DNA of 64,000 nucleotides, from positions 19,651,144 through 19,715,143 of the forward strand of contig OU342634.1 of the NCBI GenBank assembly GCA_910589415.1, read 5' to 3'. The stretch comes from Malachius bipustulatus. Lineage: Eukaryota > Arthropoda > Insecta > Coleoptera > Melyridae. Of the stretch, positions 10,014 to 20,000 are shown piece by piece. The notes beneath the pieces were generated by a model that ran no database searches, was not told the origin of the DNA, and worked only from the letters and a program-made list of their open reading frames with translations. The position numbers and the translations under genes are program-made. How positions within the stretch are numbered: the stretch's first letter is position 1; the number at the start of each line of letters is the position of its first letter.

Positions 10014-13000
10014 CTATTCGTCGCTTTTCGGCGGGTCTTCGCCTCGATAAGCCTTCAAATCTTTAGAATGCCAGCGACCTAGGGGATTGCCTTCTTGGTC
10101 TTGTAATTCGTACACTAATTTAGACACTACTTTAGATATCCGGCATAGTACGAATTTTGGGGCCAATTTAGCAGCAAAATTCTTTGCGGCATTCGAAAGT
10201 GGGTAGGTATGTTTCCAGACGAGGTCACCCTCGGTGAAAACATCGGGGCGCTTGCGTAAGTCGTAATGTTTCTTACTTACTTCGTAAGCTTTCTTAAGTC
10301 TATCACGTATATCGCTGAAGATAGGAGGTAATTTAGATATGTCTTGTTCTCGATGAACATAAGACAGATCATCAGGTAATTCTAGATAATTATCTGAGAC
10401 TGGACCGTAAAAGGTTCCGTCTACAGGGACATTTCTAGCGAAGAGTAGGAAAGCTGGAGCGTGTTTAGTAACTTCGCTCACCGATAAGTTAATTGCTTGT
10501 GCAATTTTATAAACATTTTTATCCCAATCTTTATGATTGTCACGGATGTAAGACGAGATGGCTGTAAGGATGGTACGATTCGTTCTCTCGGTCGGATTCA
10601 CCTGAGATAAATGCCTGGCGCTATACCACAAATTAACTTCGTAGTTTTTTAGCAAATTAGTAAATAGACTGCTTTTAAAGATTTGAGCGTTGTCACAAAG
10701 CAGAATTTGAGGCACACCGAAAATTAAGAACACTTGGTTCTCAAGAAATTTTGTAACGGCAGCTGCTGTAGCATTAGGCATTGGTTTAACCAAAACGAAT
10801 TTCGAAAACCAATCAGTGACGACTAAAAGTTGGGTGTTTCTAGCCTTGGATCGAGGGAAAGGTCCCATGAAGTCAATGGAGAGAAATTGGAAGGGAAAAT
10901 TGATTTTCTTATAATTACCCATAAGTCCTACGCGAGCAGTGTTTGGGGCTTTGTGTGCACCACAAACCTGGCAGTTTCTCACGTACTTTTTGACTGAGAT
11001 AATCATTTTGGGCCAATAATAAACTTCAGATATTCTTGCCAAAGTTTTGCTTACTCCAAAATGTGCAGAAGTTGGAGGGTCATGAAACTGAGCAATTATT
11101 TCCTCCCGATTAGGAGTAGGGACAACAATTTTCCAATCAGATAGGTTAGACATGACTTCCACTCGAGGCTTAACATGTTTATAAAGAATATTGTCTTTGA
11201 TGGTAAAGTCAGGGTATTTCTCAGGAAACTCGGTAACTTTGGAGACCATGTCTTTATACCAATCATCAGGTACAAAGTTTTGGAGAGAGATAGAAGAAAT
11301 AGAACGGGAAAGATAGTCTGCAGGGACATTGCAAGTGCCTTTTCGATGTTTAATGTCGAAATCAAACTGGCTGAGGCGTAAACACCATCTAGCTACACGA
11401 CCCATAGGATCTTTTAACGTGCGAAGCCAGAGAAGAGAGGCATGATCAGTGTAAACTGTGAAGTTTGCACCTTCGACATAAGGGCGAAAATATTCTATAC
11501 CAAAGAGGACACCTAAACATTCTCTTTCGGTAACGGTGTATTTCTTTTCGGCTTTCGAGAGCATTCGACTAGCAAAAGCAATGGGATGTTCAAAATCTCC
11601 CTCAAGTTGAAAAAGCACTGCACCTAACCCGAAATCACTTGCATCCGTCTGTATGCAAAAGGGCTTCGAGAAATCTGGGCTAGCTAGAACGGAAGCTGTA
11701 GTTAGTCGTTCTTTGAGAAGTTTAAAAGCTTGATCAGCTTCTGAGTTCCAAGTTATCGACTGTCCCTTTTTTCGGTTATGCAGCAGAGCTGAGATAGGAG
11801 CACTGATTGTAGAAAAATCCTTTATGAAACGCCTATAATATTGTAAGATACCTAGGACGTGTCTTACTCCAGTGGTATTATGAGGAACAGGGGACTCAAT
11901 AATCGATTTAACTTTCTCTTCACTAACTCGCAATCCGTTTCTATCGATAATAAAACCCAAAAAGGAGAGAGAATCTCGACAGAAGTGACATTTGTCGAAG
12001 TTGACAGTAAGATTAGCGTCTTTTAAACGCTCGTATACTTCCCTTAAAATTTCTAGGTGTTTCTCGAAACTATTCGTGGCGATAATTATATCGTCAAGAT
12101 AAACAAAAACAAATGGCTCCAAAGCTGGACCTAAAATTATGTCCATAAGTCGTTGCTGGGTTTGAGCACTGTTTCTCAGTCCGAAAGGCATTCGTCGGAA
12201 TTGGAATAAACCTCTCCCGGGAACTACAAAAGCGGTCTTTGGGCGGGATTCTTCGTCCAAAGGAACTTGAAAGAAAGCCTGCTTTAAATCGATGGAGGTA
12301 AGATAATTAGCGTCTTTGAGCTTGCTCAAGATAGTATCGATTCTAGGCAGGGGATATGAGTCATGTGTGGTGATCTCGTTTAGCTTTCGACCATCAAAAC
12401 ACATACGGTATGTTTTGTCTTTCTTGCGGACCAAAAGAACAGGGGACACCCAAGGAGAATTACTTTTTTCGACAATTTCCAACTTAAGTAATTTATCTAC
12501 CTCTTCATTCAGATATTGTTGAAGGGTTGGAGATAAGGGATATTGTCTCTGTCTAAAAGGCTTAGCGTCTTTTGTTTCTATGGAATGGCATAGCACATTG
12601 GTTTGAGGGAGTATATCAACACGGGCCAAACTTTTGAATTTGTCTATCGTCGATTCAAGTCTAGACAGGTCGGTAGGAGGTAAACAAGAGATATCCTGAA
12701 TCTTATTGATAGCGCAAACCGTAAGTTCATTAGGTAAGATAGGAGATAATGAAGACGAAGGATCACCGGGATGAACTTCGAAGGATTCATTTACGAAATT
12801 AATCGTCATGTTGAAAATACGAGCTACGTCTATTCCCAAGATAATTTGTGGTGAAATGGAAGATACCACATGGAATTGGACTTTCTTTGTGACGTCATCT
12901 ATGGTCAGGTCAAGTTCAATTATGTCGATAACAGATAGAGGGGAACCGTCAGCATTTTTCAGGGAACACAACAAATCCGAATTTTTGGAAGGGATGGGTA

Positions 13001-13481
13001 GTTCACCCAGAACTTCCTGCATAGTTTCCAAATCACAAACAGAGATATTGGCGCCGGTGTCAAAGAGGGCTGTATAAGGTACGTCACACATTTTGACAGC
13101 TATAAATGGTCTATTGTCAACAGGGTTAGATAATAAGATTGGAGCTATAACAGGTATTAAAGAGTCAGCACTTGGTTTAGGTATGTCCTTTTTAGGAGGT
13201 ATTCGAAAAGATTCGAAAAAGTTTGCAACTTTTTGCAACCATGATTTCCACTGTTCCTTTTGGATAGTGAAATCAACAAGATAACTGGAAGATATTAGTG
13301 CTGGTCTTTTGGAGAGGGAGGAGACTGATCGTCCTTTGACTTCGAGCTCTTTTCTACAAGGGCTTGCTTTGGGCGGCTTGTCTCTTGTTGTCGCACTGCA
13401 CCCTGTTGTGCAACTTCGCCGTTTTTTGAACGAGAAGTGACTTTGAGAGAGTTCAGGAAATCTGCCGAACATGAGGGGCAT
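10014..13481 (-). CDS. pol: Pol polyprotein: protease, reverse transcriptase, RNase H, integrase
   Basis: A 1,155-residue frame, intact. Order: aspartic protease with DTGA at 141-144; reverse transcriptase about 305-490 with catalytic YLDD at 461-464; RNase H about 605-730 with D613 in TDAS, E653, D679 and D722; integrase zinc finger H800, H807, C837, C840; integrase core D870, D930, E966 (35 residues between the last two, as usual); and a C-terminal GPY/F-like region about 1090-1145. These enzymes mature the proteins, copy the RNA to DNA and insert it. The frame overlaps gag by 187 bp and lies -1 to it. Its first Met (13481) is probably not the real start: translation should enter by frameshifting near 13421-13427. 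All catalytic residues checked are present. Confidence 0.96.
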   Translation of the reverse strand: MPLMFGRFPELSQSHFSFKKRRSCTTGCSATTRDKPPKASPCRKELEVKGRSVSSLSKRPALISSSYLVDFTIQKEQWKSWLQKVANFFESFRIPPKKDIPKPSADSLIPVIAPILLSNPVDNRPFIAVKMCDVPYTALFDTGANISVCDLETMQEVLGELPIPSKNSDLLCSLKNADGSPLSVIDIIELDLTIDDVTKKVQFHVVSSISPQIILGIDVARIFNMTINFVNESFEVHPGDPSSSLSPILPNELTVCAINKIQDISCLPPTDLSRLESTIDKFKSLARVDILPQTNVLCHSIETKDAKPFRQRQYPLSPTLQQYLNEEVDKLLKLEIVEKSNSPWVSPVLLVRKKDKTYRMCFDGRKLNEITTHDSYPLPRIDTILSKLKDANYLTSIDLKQAFFQVPLDEESRPKTAFVVPGRGLFQFRRMPFGLRNSAQTQQRLMDIILGPALEPFVFVYLDDIIIATNSFEKHLEILREVYERLKDANLTVNFDKCHFCRDSLSFLGFIIDRNGLRVSEEKVKSIIESPVPHNTTGVRHVLGILQYYRRFIKDFSTISAPISALLHNRKKGQSITWNSEADQAFKLLKERLTTASVLASPDFSKPFCIQTDASDFGLGAVLFQLEGDFEHPIAFASRMLSKAEKKYTVTERECLGVLFGIEYFRPYVEGANFTVYTDHASLLWLRTLKDPMGRVARWCLRLSQFDFDIKHRKGTCNVPADYLSRSISSISLQNFVPDDWYKDMVSKVTEFPEKYPDFTIKDNILYKHVKPRVEVMSNLSDWKIVVPTPNREEIIAQFHDPPTSAHFGVSKTLARISEVYYWPKMIISVKKYVRNCQVCGAHKAPNTARVGLMGNYKKINFPFQFLSIDFMGPFPRSKARNTQLLVVTDWFSKFVLVKPMPNATAAAVTKFLENQVFLIFGVPQILLCDNAQIFKSSLFTNLLKNYEVNLWYSARHLSQVNPTERTNRTILTAISSYIRDNHKDWDKNVYKIAQAINLSVSEVTKHAPAFLLFARNVPVDGTFYGPVSDNYLELPDDLSYVHREQDISKLPPIFSDIRDRLKKAYEVSKKHYDLRKRPDVFTEGDLVWKHTYPLSNAAKNFAAKLAPKFVLCRISKVVSKLVYELQDQEGNPLGRWHSKDLKAYRGEDPPKSDE

Positions 13482-14725
13482 TTAGACTTGTAGACATTTT
13501 TATGACCACAGCCATAACAGAAAACTTTTCTAGGGAGATTACACCTTACATAGGTATGACCTTTGTTGGAACAATTCCAACAGGTGACTGCAGAAAGGTT
13601 AGTAACTGGGATCTTGGAGTTACTAGGTGTAGGTGCACCTTTAGTTGGTGTGCCTCTGGCTTTACGAGAAGAGAAAGAAGCTGGTTCTCCAGAACATGCT
13701 AAGTCTGAATTTAAGAGACTTTGAACCTTCTTAGAGGGAGGGGGACGATATTGTTGGACTATAGTCCTATTATCTTCTAACTTCTTTCCAATGGAAATTA
13801 TGTCCTGAATGTTGTTTACCTCAACTAGGGCAAGATGGTTTTGGAAATAGGGATGAAGATTTTTCTTGATTATTTTAAATTGTTCCACTTCTGATGGAGG
13901 AGTAGACAATCTCTTAAATAAGCCTTGCATCGAGGCAACATAGATAGCAACTAACTCGAATTCACCATGAGTTCGTTGTTTGATTTCCTCTAATAGGTCA
14001 TCATCGTAAGAGAGGGGAAGAAAAGTAATTTTCAATTTATTCTTGAGATCTTCCCAAGAAATAATTGAGCTTGCAACACTGCGAAACCAAATCAGGGCCT
14101 TGTCTTCAAAAAGATCCATTGCCGAATCAAAAAGATCGCGGTCTGAGACATTTCTCGACCTTTGGAGTTCTTTGACCTTTTCTAGAAATTGGATCAAATT
14201 ATCCTTAGAAGAACCAGAAAATTTAATATTCCATTTATAAACTGGAACACTAGGTCTAGAATGAGTGGAGACAGTAGAGCCTGAAGCACTCTGGGAATTG
14301 GATGAGTTATCAGTTTGGTCTAGGGACTGGTCGTTTTTCAGAAGCCATTGACCTTCTAATTCTAGAGCCTCAGAAAATAAATCATCAGCTAAAGCTTTTG
14401 CTTCAGGATCTTGATCAAGTTTGAATCTATTGATTCTAGAGATCACATGATTCAGACGACATTGAATTCTTTGACAGATAGGGTCATTAAGAGACAAGGG
14501 AGCGTCCTGTATTTTGATTTTCAAATCTGCAAGAGTCTTTTTCACCTCTGCAGAATCTTTGTCAAAGGGGTAGACAGATTCGGAAATAGAAAGAGAATTT
14601 TCTTCCCTATTTAACAGGGCACGAAATTGAATTCGTCTTTTCTCCTGTGTATTAAATGGGACTTGTTTTCTAATCGCTATTTCATAAGCGAGTTCTTCAC
14701 TTAATAAAGCTTGAACGGGATTCAT
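13295..14725 (-). CDS. gag: Gag structural polyprotein with zinc knuckle
   Basis: 476 residues from the only well-placed Met (14725) to a stop at 13295. The N-terminal third is charged. The centre (about 165-330) is a retrotransposon capsid-type region, with the family-typical ALIWFRS ... SWEDLKNKL stretch. A canonical CX2CX4HX4C knuckle (CWNCSNKGHTYVRC) follows near residue 385 and would bind the genomic RNA. Just after it is CYGCGHKN...C..C, which lacks the histidine of a second knuckle and is more like a small CX2C/CX2C ribbon. The C-terminus is basic and Ser/Lys-rich. Gag forms the cytoplasmic particle; continuation into pol uses a -1 shift in the overlap. No break seen. Confidence 0.94.
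   Translation of the reverse strand: MNPVQALLSEELAYEIAIRKQVPFNTQEKRRIQFRALLNREENSLSISESVYPFDKDSAEVKKTLADLKIKIQDAPLSLNDPICQRIQCRLNHVISRINRFKLDQDPEAKALADDLFSEALELEGQWLLKNDQSLDQTDNSSNSQSASGSTVSTHSRPSVPVYKWNIKFSGSSKDNLIQFLEKVKELQRSRNVSDRDLFDSAMDLFEDKALIWFRSVASSIISWEDLKNKLKITFLPLSYDDDLLEEIKQRTHGEFELVAIYVASMQGLFKRLSTPPSEVEQFKIIKKNLHPYFQNHLALVEVNNIQDIISIGKKLEDNRTIVQQYRPPPSKKVQSLLNSDLACSGEPASFSSRKARGTPTKGAPTPSNSKIPVTNLSAVTCWNCSNKGHTYVRCNLPRKVFCYGCGHKNVYKSKCPSCSADFLNSLKVTSRSKNGEVAQQGAVRQQETSRPKQALVEKSSKSKDDQSPPSPKDQH
13421..13427 (-). promoter_or_regulatory. -1 ribosomal frameshift slippery heptamer
   Basis: On the minus strand the gag codons read TCA AAA AAC. This gives the heptamer A_AAA_AAC in exactly the X_XXY_YYZ phase required for -1 slippage. 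It lies within the gag/pol overlap, 126 bp before the gag stop. Pol is open in the -1 frame across this point. Which downstream structure stimulates it was not worked out. Confidence 0.85.
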
Positions 14726-15442
14726 GATTGAAATCTACTAAAGTCGGTAAGGTAGGGATCGAAAAAGCTATGTGACGCTATGATGTATCTTTACACGTAA
14801 AGAATTCGTTTTCTACGTTTGACGTAAAGAATGCAAGGGATACGTCGCAACACTGCTCGTAGCTTTAGCGCTCGTCGGCACTATTATCAACAGCTGACTG
14901 GAGAGTCAAAGATTAATGGAAACCTAACCTAACTTAATGAGAAAATGGTAAGGTAATTTTCAGGGAAAGATTTTTGGATACAGTTTTCAAAGACAGCTTA
15001 ACTACAGAGCTCTCGTATCGAGTATCCTCTCTGTACGGAATTAAGCTTCTCTAAAACTTGCTCGAGACATCGCGACGGTATAATCAACCACTCCGTAAAG
15101 CTCCCTGACGGGTTACCCTTTAGCGGCAGTGTAGCGGTAAGAAAAAGTAGGTATTTTCGCGGCACGGCACTTTGCACAAAGATAATTAGGTAGGTACACA
15201 TATATTAGGGAACAATAATGCTTAAAACTAAATCATGCAAAGCTTTCAATAAAAAAATTCATGCAGTAAGCAACAAGAGAAATTTATATAAATATCAAGT
15301 GATATCGCAGACAAATCGTAAAGTTCAAATAATTATGAGATTTATTTTATGAAAATCCTAGATACATAAAAGCCAAATAAAATAAAGATAAATTGGATTT
15401 CTAATCCAAAGAAGTAATCGTTCCACACCGGGGAGTGCCAAT
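14726..15442 (-). other. 5' leader of the retrotransposon with possible primer-binding site
   Basis: Noncoding leader between the 5' LTR and gag. Read on the minus strand, the sequence just inside the LTR is AT then TGGCACTCCCCGGTGTGG (15440-15423). TGG two bases inside the LTR is the normal start of a tRNA primer-binding site. The match to a tRNA 3' end is imperfect: it recalls tRNA-Asp (TGG + CTCCCCG) with two extra bases, so the primer is unassigned. Confidence 0.6.
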
Positions 15443-17009
15443 TGCTGCGGTCGGGCTAACAAGAATTGACTCTGGGCCAATTCGAATCGACTCTGGGTCA
15501 ATTAAAATGATTCTTGGCCAATTAAAATTCGAACGTTGTTGAAAAACAATTGCCGACTTACCTTCGTTGGGCCGAAGTATTAATTGATGCACCAAAATCT
15601 CATTCAGATTTCGTGCGACTGTAGTGGCATCAGCAGCATAAAGCGGTACGGTTTAATTACCCCTAAGATATAAGGTACTGGGATGCCAGATGACCTTTTA
15701 ATTTTGAATAATAGATCTAAAGTAACCTGAACTATAAAGGCATCAAAATTCACTCAGGTTATGAGATGTTAATAATTTCTAACTACTGTATCTACCTACG
15801 GAATAATAGAATTGATCTTTTAATGAAAAGTATATTTATTTATTCTGTTTATAAAATAAATGATTGAAATTCTATGGTTATGAAATTACTAATTAATTGA
15901 TCCTGAAGTTAATCGTAAAATATCTCATTTAACAGTTTAACTGGTAGAGAAAATAATAGATATCTATCTTTCCTTCACATAATAATTGACAAGTTCATTT
16001 CAAGTATTACTTGAATAATAATGGTAATGATTGTATATCAGGTATTTCAAAGTTATTATTATTATAAGTTTTAATTAATAAAACATCAATCTCTCGACGA
16101 GATAAGGCAGTAGAACGACATAAAACTCCTAACAGATTTCTCGGATATCACTCTGAGCAATAAAAGGTTATGTCACACTTTGCTTACTGATACGACATTT
16201 TGCCATCCTTGGAATGTCGTGCCGAGACTGGAGAGCGGGGCCCTGGACGAAATCTCAGGATAAGAGACCGTGGTCTCCCTCTGGGGTGGCAGAAAGACTG
16301 GTGAACGGTGTCGCGTCCCGTGGGAACACGTGCCTAACACTGGTAGCGTGGTCGTCCTTCGAGGTTAGATGAAACTCGAAAATATGAGACTCCGAATGAT
16401 GAGATCCAGTATTTAGGGGCAGGTAGCAGCAAAACTTTCAGATAATGTAAGAGATTCCTTCCATAAAAGCGGATATTCAGATGTACCAGAAATGGAAACC
16501 AATATGGCGTCCGGGAAGACAGGTGGGGTTCTACTCCGTAGGTAGGTTTTCCGATGAAATAAGATAGTACCCCGATTGATAGGGTAGGTAGAAAGAACCG
16601 ATTTATTAATCGGTCCTTAGATAAAGAGAAAAGGTAGGGGTGCGACTTGTCGCTTCAAGCACCAAGATTGGAAGACCAACAAACTTGTCCAGAAAGTGCG
16701 GAGCACCTTTTCCGCGCAGCTCGAAGAAAGGGTTGTTGTATTTAAATTTGCGAAACTACATCACAGCGACATCTGTGTTTCTAATTTATCGAAAAGGAAG
16801 ATTGTAAGAGAAGGAAGTTACAGATTGTACTAAAGGTAGGGATCTTGAACTTGCCTAGTTTAGTTAGTTTTACCACTCGGCAACAGGTGGCGATGTTAGT
16901 TCAAAATTCATATTTTCGGAACCTTAATAGCAAGGATTTAGAGAATGTGGTCCCATTTAATAATTTTAAATGGAGCCAATTAAAGAATAAAACCTTTAAC
17001 GACGTTACA
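15443..17009 (-). repeat. 5' LTR of the gypsy element
   Basis: The 1,567-bp copy that starts the element in its own sense. Beyond 15531 it matches the other LTR base for base as far as I can see. Its U5 end has three ~20-bp units ending in GGCCAATT or GGTCAATT, against one in the 3' LTR. The promoter should lie here, pointing left. A + strand frame starting near 16845 merely runs through the LTR and its flank and is not a gene. Confidence 0.95.
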
Positions 17010-17013
17010 ACAC

Positions 17014-20000
17014 CATTGACTGATATTAATAGTGTACATTTACGATAACTGGACAAAATAAATAAAAGCTATTAACACAAAAAGGGTTAAAAAATTTATG
17101 TAAACTTCAGTCAATGACCTTCTCTGAACACCTAATATTGATCACTCTGTATAAACTCATAACGCTTGTTACTTCACTTTGGAACAAAATATCACTCAGA
17201 CTGTTTGTTTTATAAACATGTCTTTGTTTACTTTTCCTCTTTCATGCCTTTTAGAAATATTGTTCCAACATTCAGAAATAAAAATACTTGCAAATTGGGG
17301 ACTTTGTGAGAGTTCATTTTTAATTGAAATATTTAATATTGTAAATTACGACTTAAATTGTTTGGCATATAGGTACTAAAACTAGAAATTAATCAAAGCA
17401 TATAAAAATGCTTGATGTGTGTTTAGCAATTATTAAACATAACACTTTTTAGGTTGCCGCAATACATTTTTATTCAGAAGCACCAAGAGTAGTGCATGCA
17501 AGGTCACCTACTCGCTTTAAAATGAACAAAGAGGATACTCGCTCTTTGCTCTGTATCCTCAATTATATTAAAGTTTTTCCGTATTTGGGCTTTAAATACA
17601 AGAACCTATATGAAAAATATAGTGCAACGATATATATGATACATTTCATTGAACTTATTTCAGAATATTTACTTTTTTGTGCCACCAAGTTAACCTTTCT
17701 TTTTCTTCATTACTTGCTTAGAGATCTCCCGCCATTATTAGGGCAACTCTCTTCCATAATCGCCAGGACCAAACCGTGTTCTTATTTAGGGTAAATAATT
17801 CCAATATTTCCAAAGCCTGCGCATAACACGACACCGCACTCGTGGCCACGATATCGAAAGGGAGAACTTAATTAATAATACGGTTCTCAGGCTTCCTTCA
17901 AGGCATCTTCAGGAAAGGAATATAAAAATAACTCTTGTTATTCGTTATTCTAGTCTGTAAAAATAAGATTTTTATTTCAGAATGGAAATTAGTAAAGCAT
18001 AAATTAAAATTTACATCGAGATATTTTAAATAAATATAAAAGCTCTCAATCAAGTTCTGTTGATGAAGCTTTGGAGGTCGCATCAAGGGAAAACAGCAAA
18101 ATGAATCATTTCATCTTATAACTCAATAGTCACTGCGAAATAATGAATACACAACAACGATTTGATGGACTCAGCTAAACCTGCAGTTCAATATAGTATC
18201 AAGCTAGATGGCTTTCTTGCCAAAATACATATATACAATAAATTGGTGAGAATTTTGTCAATTCATAGATGATTCATTCAACGGAAATTGGTGAGCATGC
18301 ATGAGTTGTTGAACAATTGTAGCAATTGCAAAGAAATGTCAATTTTTATGTTAAGTGGGAATTTTTTGACAAAAGAAAGTTATATCTGGTATATGTATAA
18401 TCTAACTGACCTGAGCAATGTTTATCGAATTTTGAACATCGAGGACGCGTTCAAAGAAAACGTGGTCTCCCAGAAATGCTGAAATTGAAAAAAGGTCCAT
18501 TTTGATGTCGTTGAAGACAAATTTTCGCCGAAAACGTGTTCACAAAATAAATATTACATTCACTTATGTGAGTTTTAGAGAACAATTCCACGAGTTTAGG
18601 ATACTGCTCAAATTGAAAATATGTCGTAAATTAAATCCACGTCATCTAACTGTGGATTTGTTTAAATTTGTCGATTTGCTTACGAGAAATCGAGTGACTA
18701 GATTTTCTTGCCTGACTCATTATATTCATTATTATTATACTCATTATACTCATTATATTATATCCTTCATTATACGCTTGTGACCGACCGTAATGAACTC
18801 GCCATCTTGCATCTCGGCCCAACAGAGACAGAGGGAAACGTATGAATATGTGGCTATGGTAGGATACGTGAAACAAAATGTAAACATCAATTTAATTTGT
18901 CATAATTTAGCATGCAATATGGCAATATGGATGTAAGGAGCTTAGGGTCGATTGTCCACACTGTTATGAAATTTATTCACTATTCACATATATATAGTTT
19001 TACATATATAGTTTTATGGAACAAGGCATTAAAATTGTTGGGATTTATTATTGAAAATATTGATTACGCTAAAGCTATAGGTATATGCGGTACGAATTTT
19101 CCTTGCCAATTAATTATGAATGAAAAAACTCAATAAAAATTAATAATGAAAAACTTGTGCCAATTCAGGCGATACAAAAATTCGAATTGAAAGTAGTAGG
19201 TTTGTAGTTATGGGCCATTGACTGCAAACGAACACTGTTCAGTCTGTTCAGAAAATATCTCAAGCATTCGGTGTGCATCATTCACTTGTGTTTACTTAGT
19301 AGACTCTTGAAGGCTCATATATTTTATTCTCCAAAATGAGTTCACTTCAAGAGTTGAAAGAAGATGTTCCTCATAGTCTCCTTCAACTTTCTGAATATTT
19401 CAGTAAGCGATGGACATCAGGCCAATTCTGTATACTTTTATTTTCTGACGCTTGAATGTTACAGTCTAGAACAACAGACTTTTCCAAATACGTTTCCAAT
19501 AAGAGCATGCGTACATAAACTTTATTAGCGTTGCGTGCGGCATTTGTTGGGTGCCATTCTCCAGAGCATTAGATTTACAGAAGAGACCTCATAATTTATG
19601 ACAAAATAGATAACCTTATTTACTCTGCAGGTATATATGCAGCTGCTGAAACCGAAACCTATACGTCTCGCGTGCTAATAATATCAAGATGTTAAAAATT
19701 ATCTGGAGGTAATCATGAAGATTGACATAATGATGAAGATTGACAATTGACCATAGTTTTTGGAACAATTGTGCTCCAAAACTGTGTCTGAAAGTGGGCA
19801 GTCACTTTCAGGTGTTCGTTAATATTCTGCTGGTCAAGTTTTGTTGACAGTCCTCATAAAATAAAGGTTACTTCTAGATTAGTAGGTTGATCGCAAATCT
19901 ATGTGTAATCATCAATTTTATGTCTACCATTCTTATAGTTGGGATGCGATAATTGTATAATGGTTGGGTGCCATTATAGCGAAAAAAAATGCGTTGATCA

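Larger units (their letters stand above)
5964..17009 (-). mobile_element. Complete Ty3/gypsy LTR retrotransposon, 11 kb
   Basis: Two near-identical direct LTRs (TG at the outer start, CA at the outer end on the + strand) enclose minus-strand gag and pol. The target duplication is ACAC at 5960-5963 and 17010-17013. The order in element sense is 5' LTR, 717-bp leader, gag, pol in the -1 frame, 2.5-kb 3' noncoding region, polypurine tract, 3' LTR. There is no env. Gag and pol have no stop or frameshift other than the expected -1 shift. The LTRs look identical over 1,479 bp, so the insertion is young and may be active. Its length, 1.5-kb LTRs and long 3' region recall the Osvaldo/Ulysses type, but that placement is inference. 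If TMTC2 extends upstream, the element sits antisense in an intron. Confidence 0.96.

Noticed and set aside
15423..15440. Definite tRNA-Asp primer-binding site
   Set aside because: TGG and CTCCCCG fit but are separated by two extra bases, and the match then fails. The primer is left unassigned.
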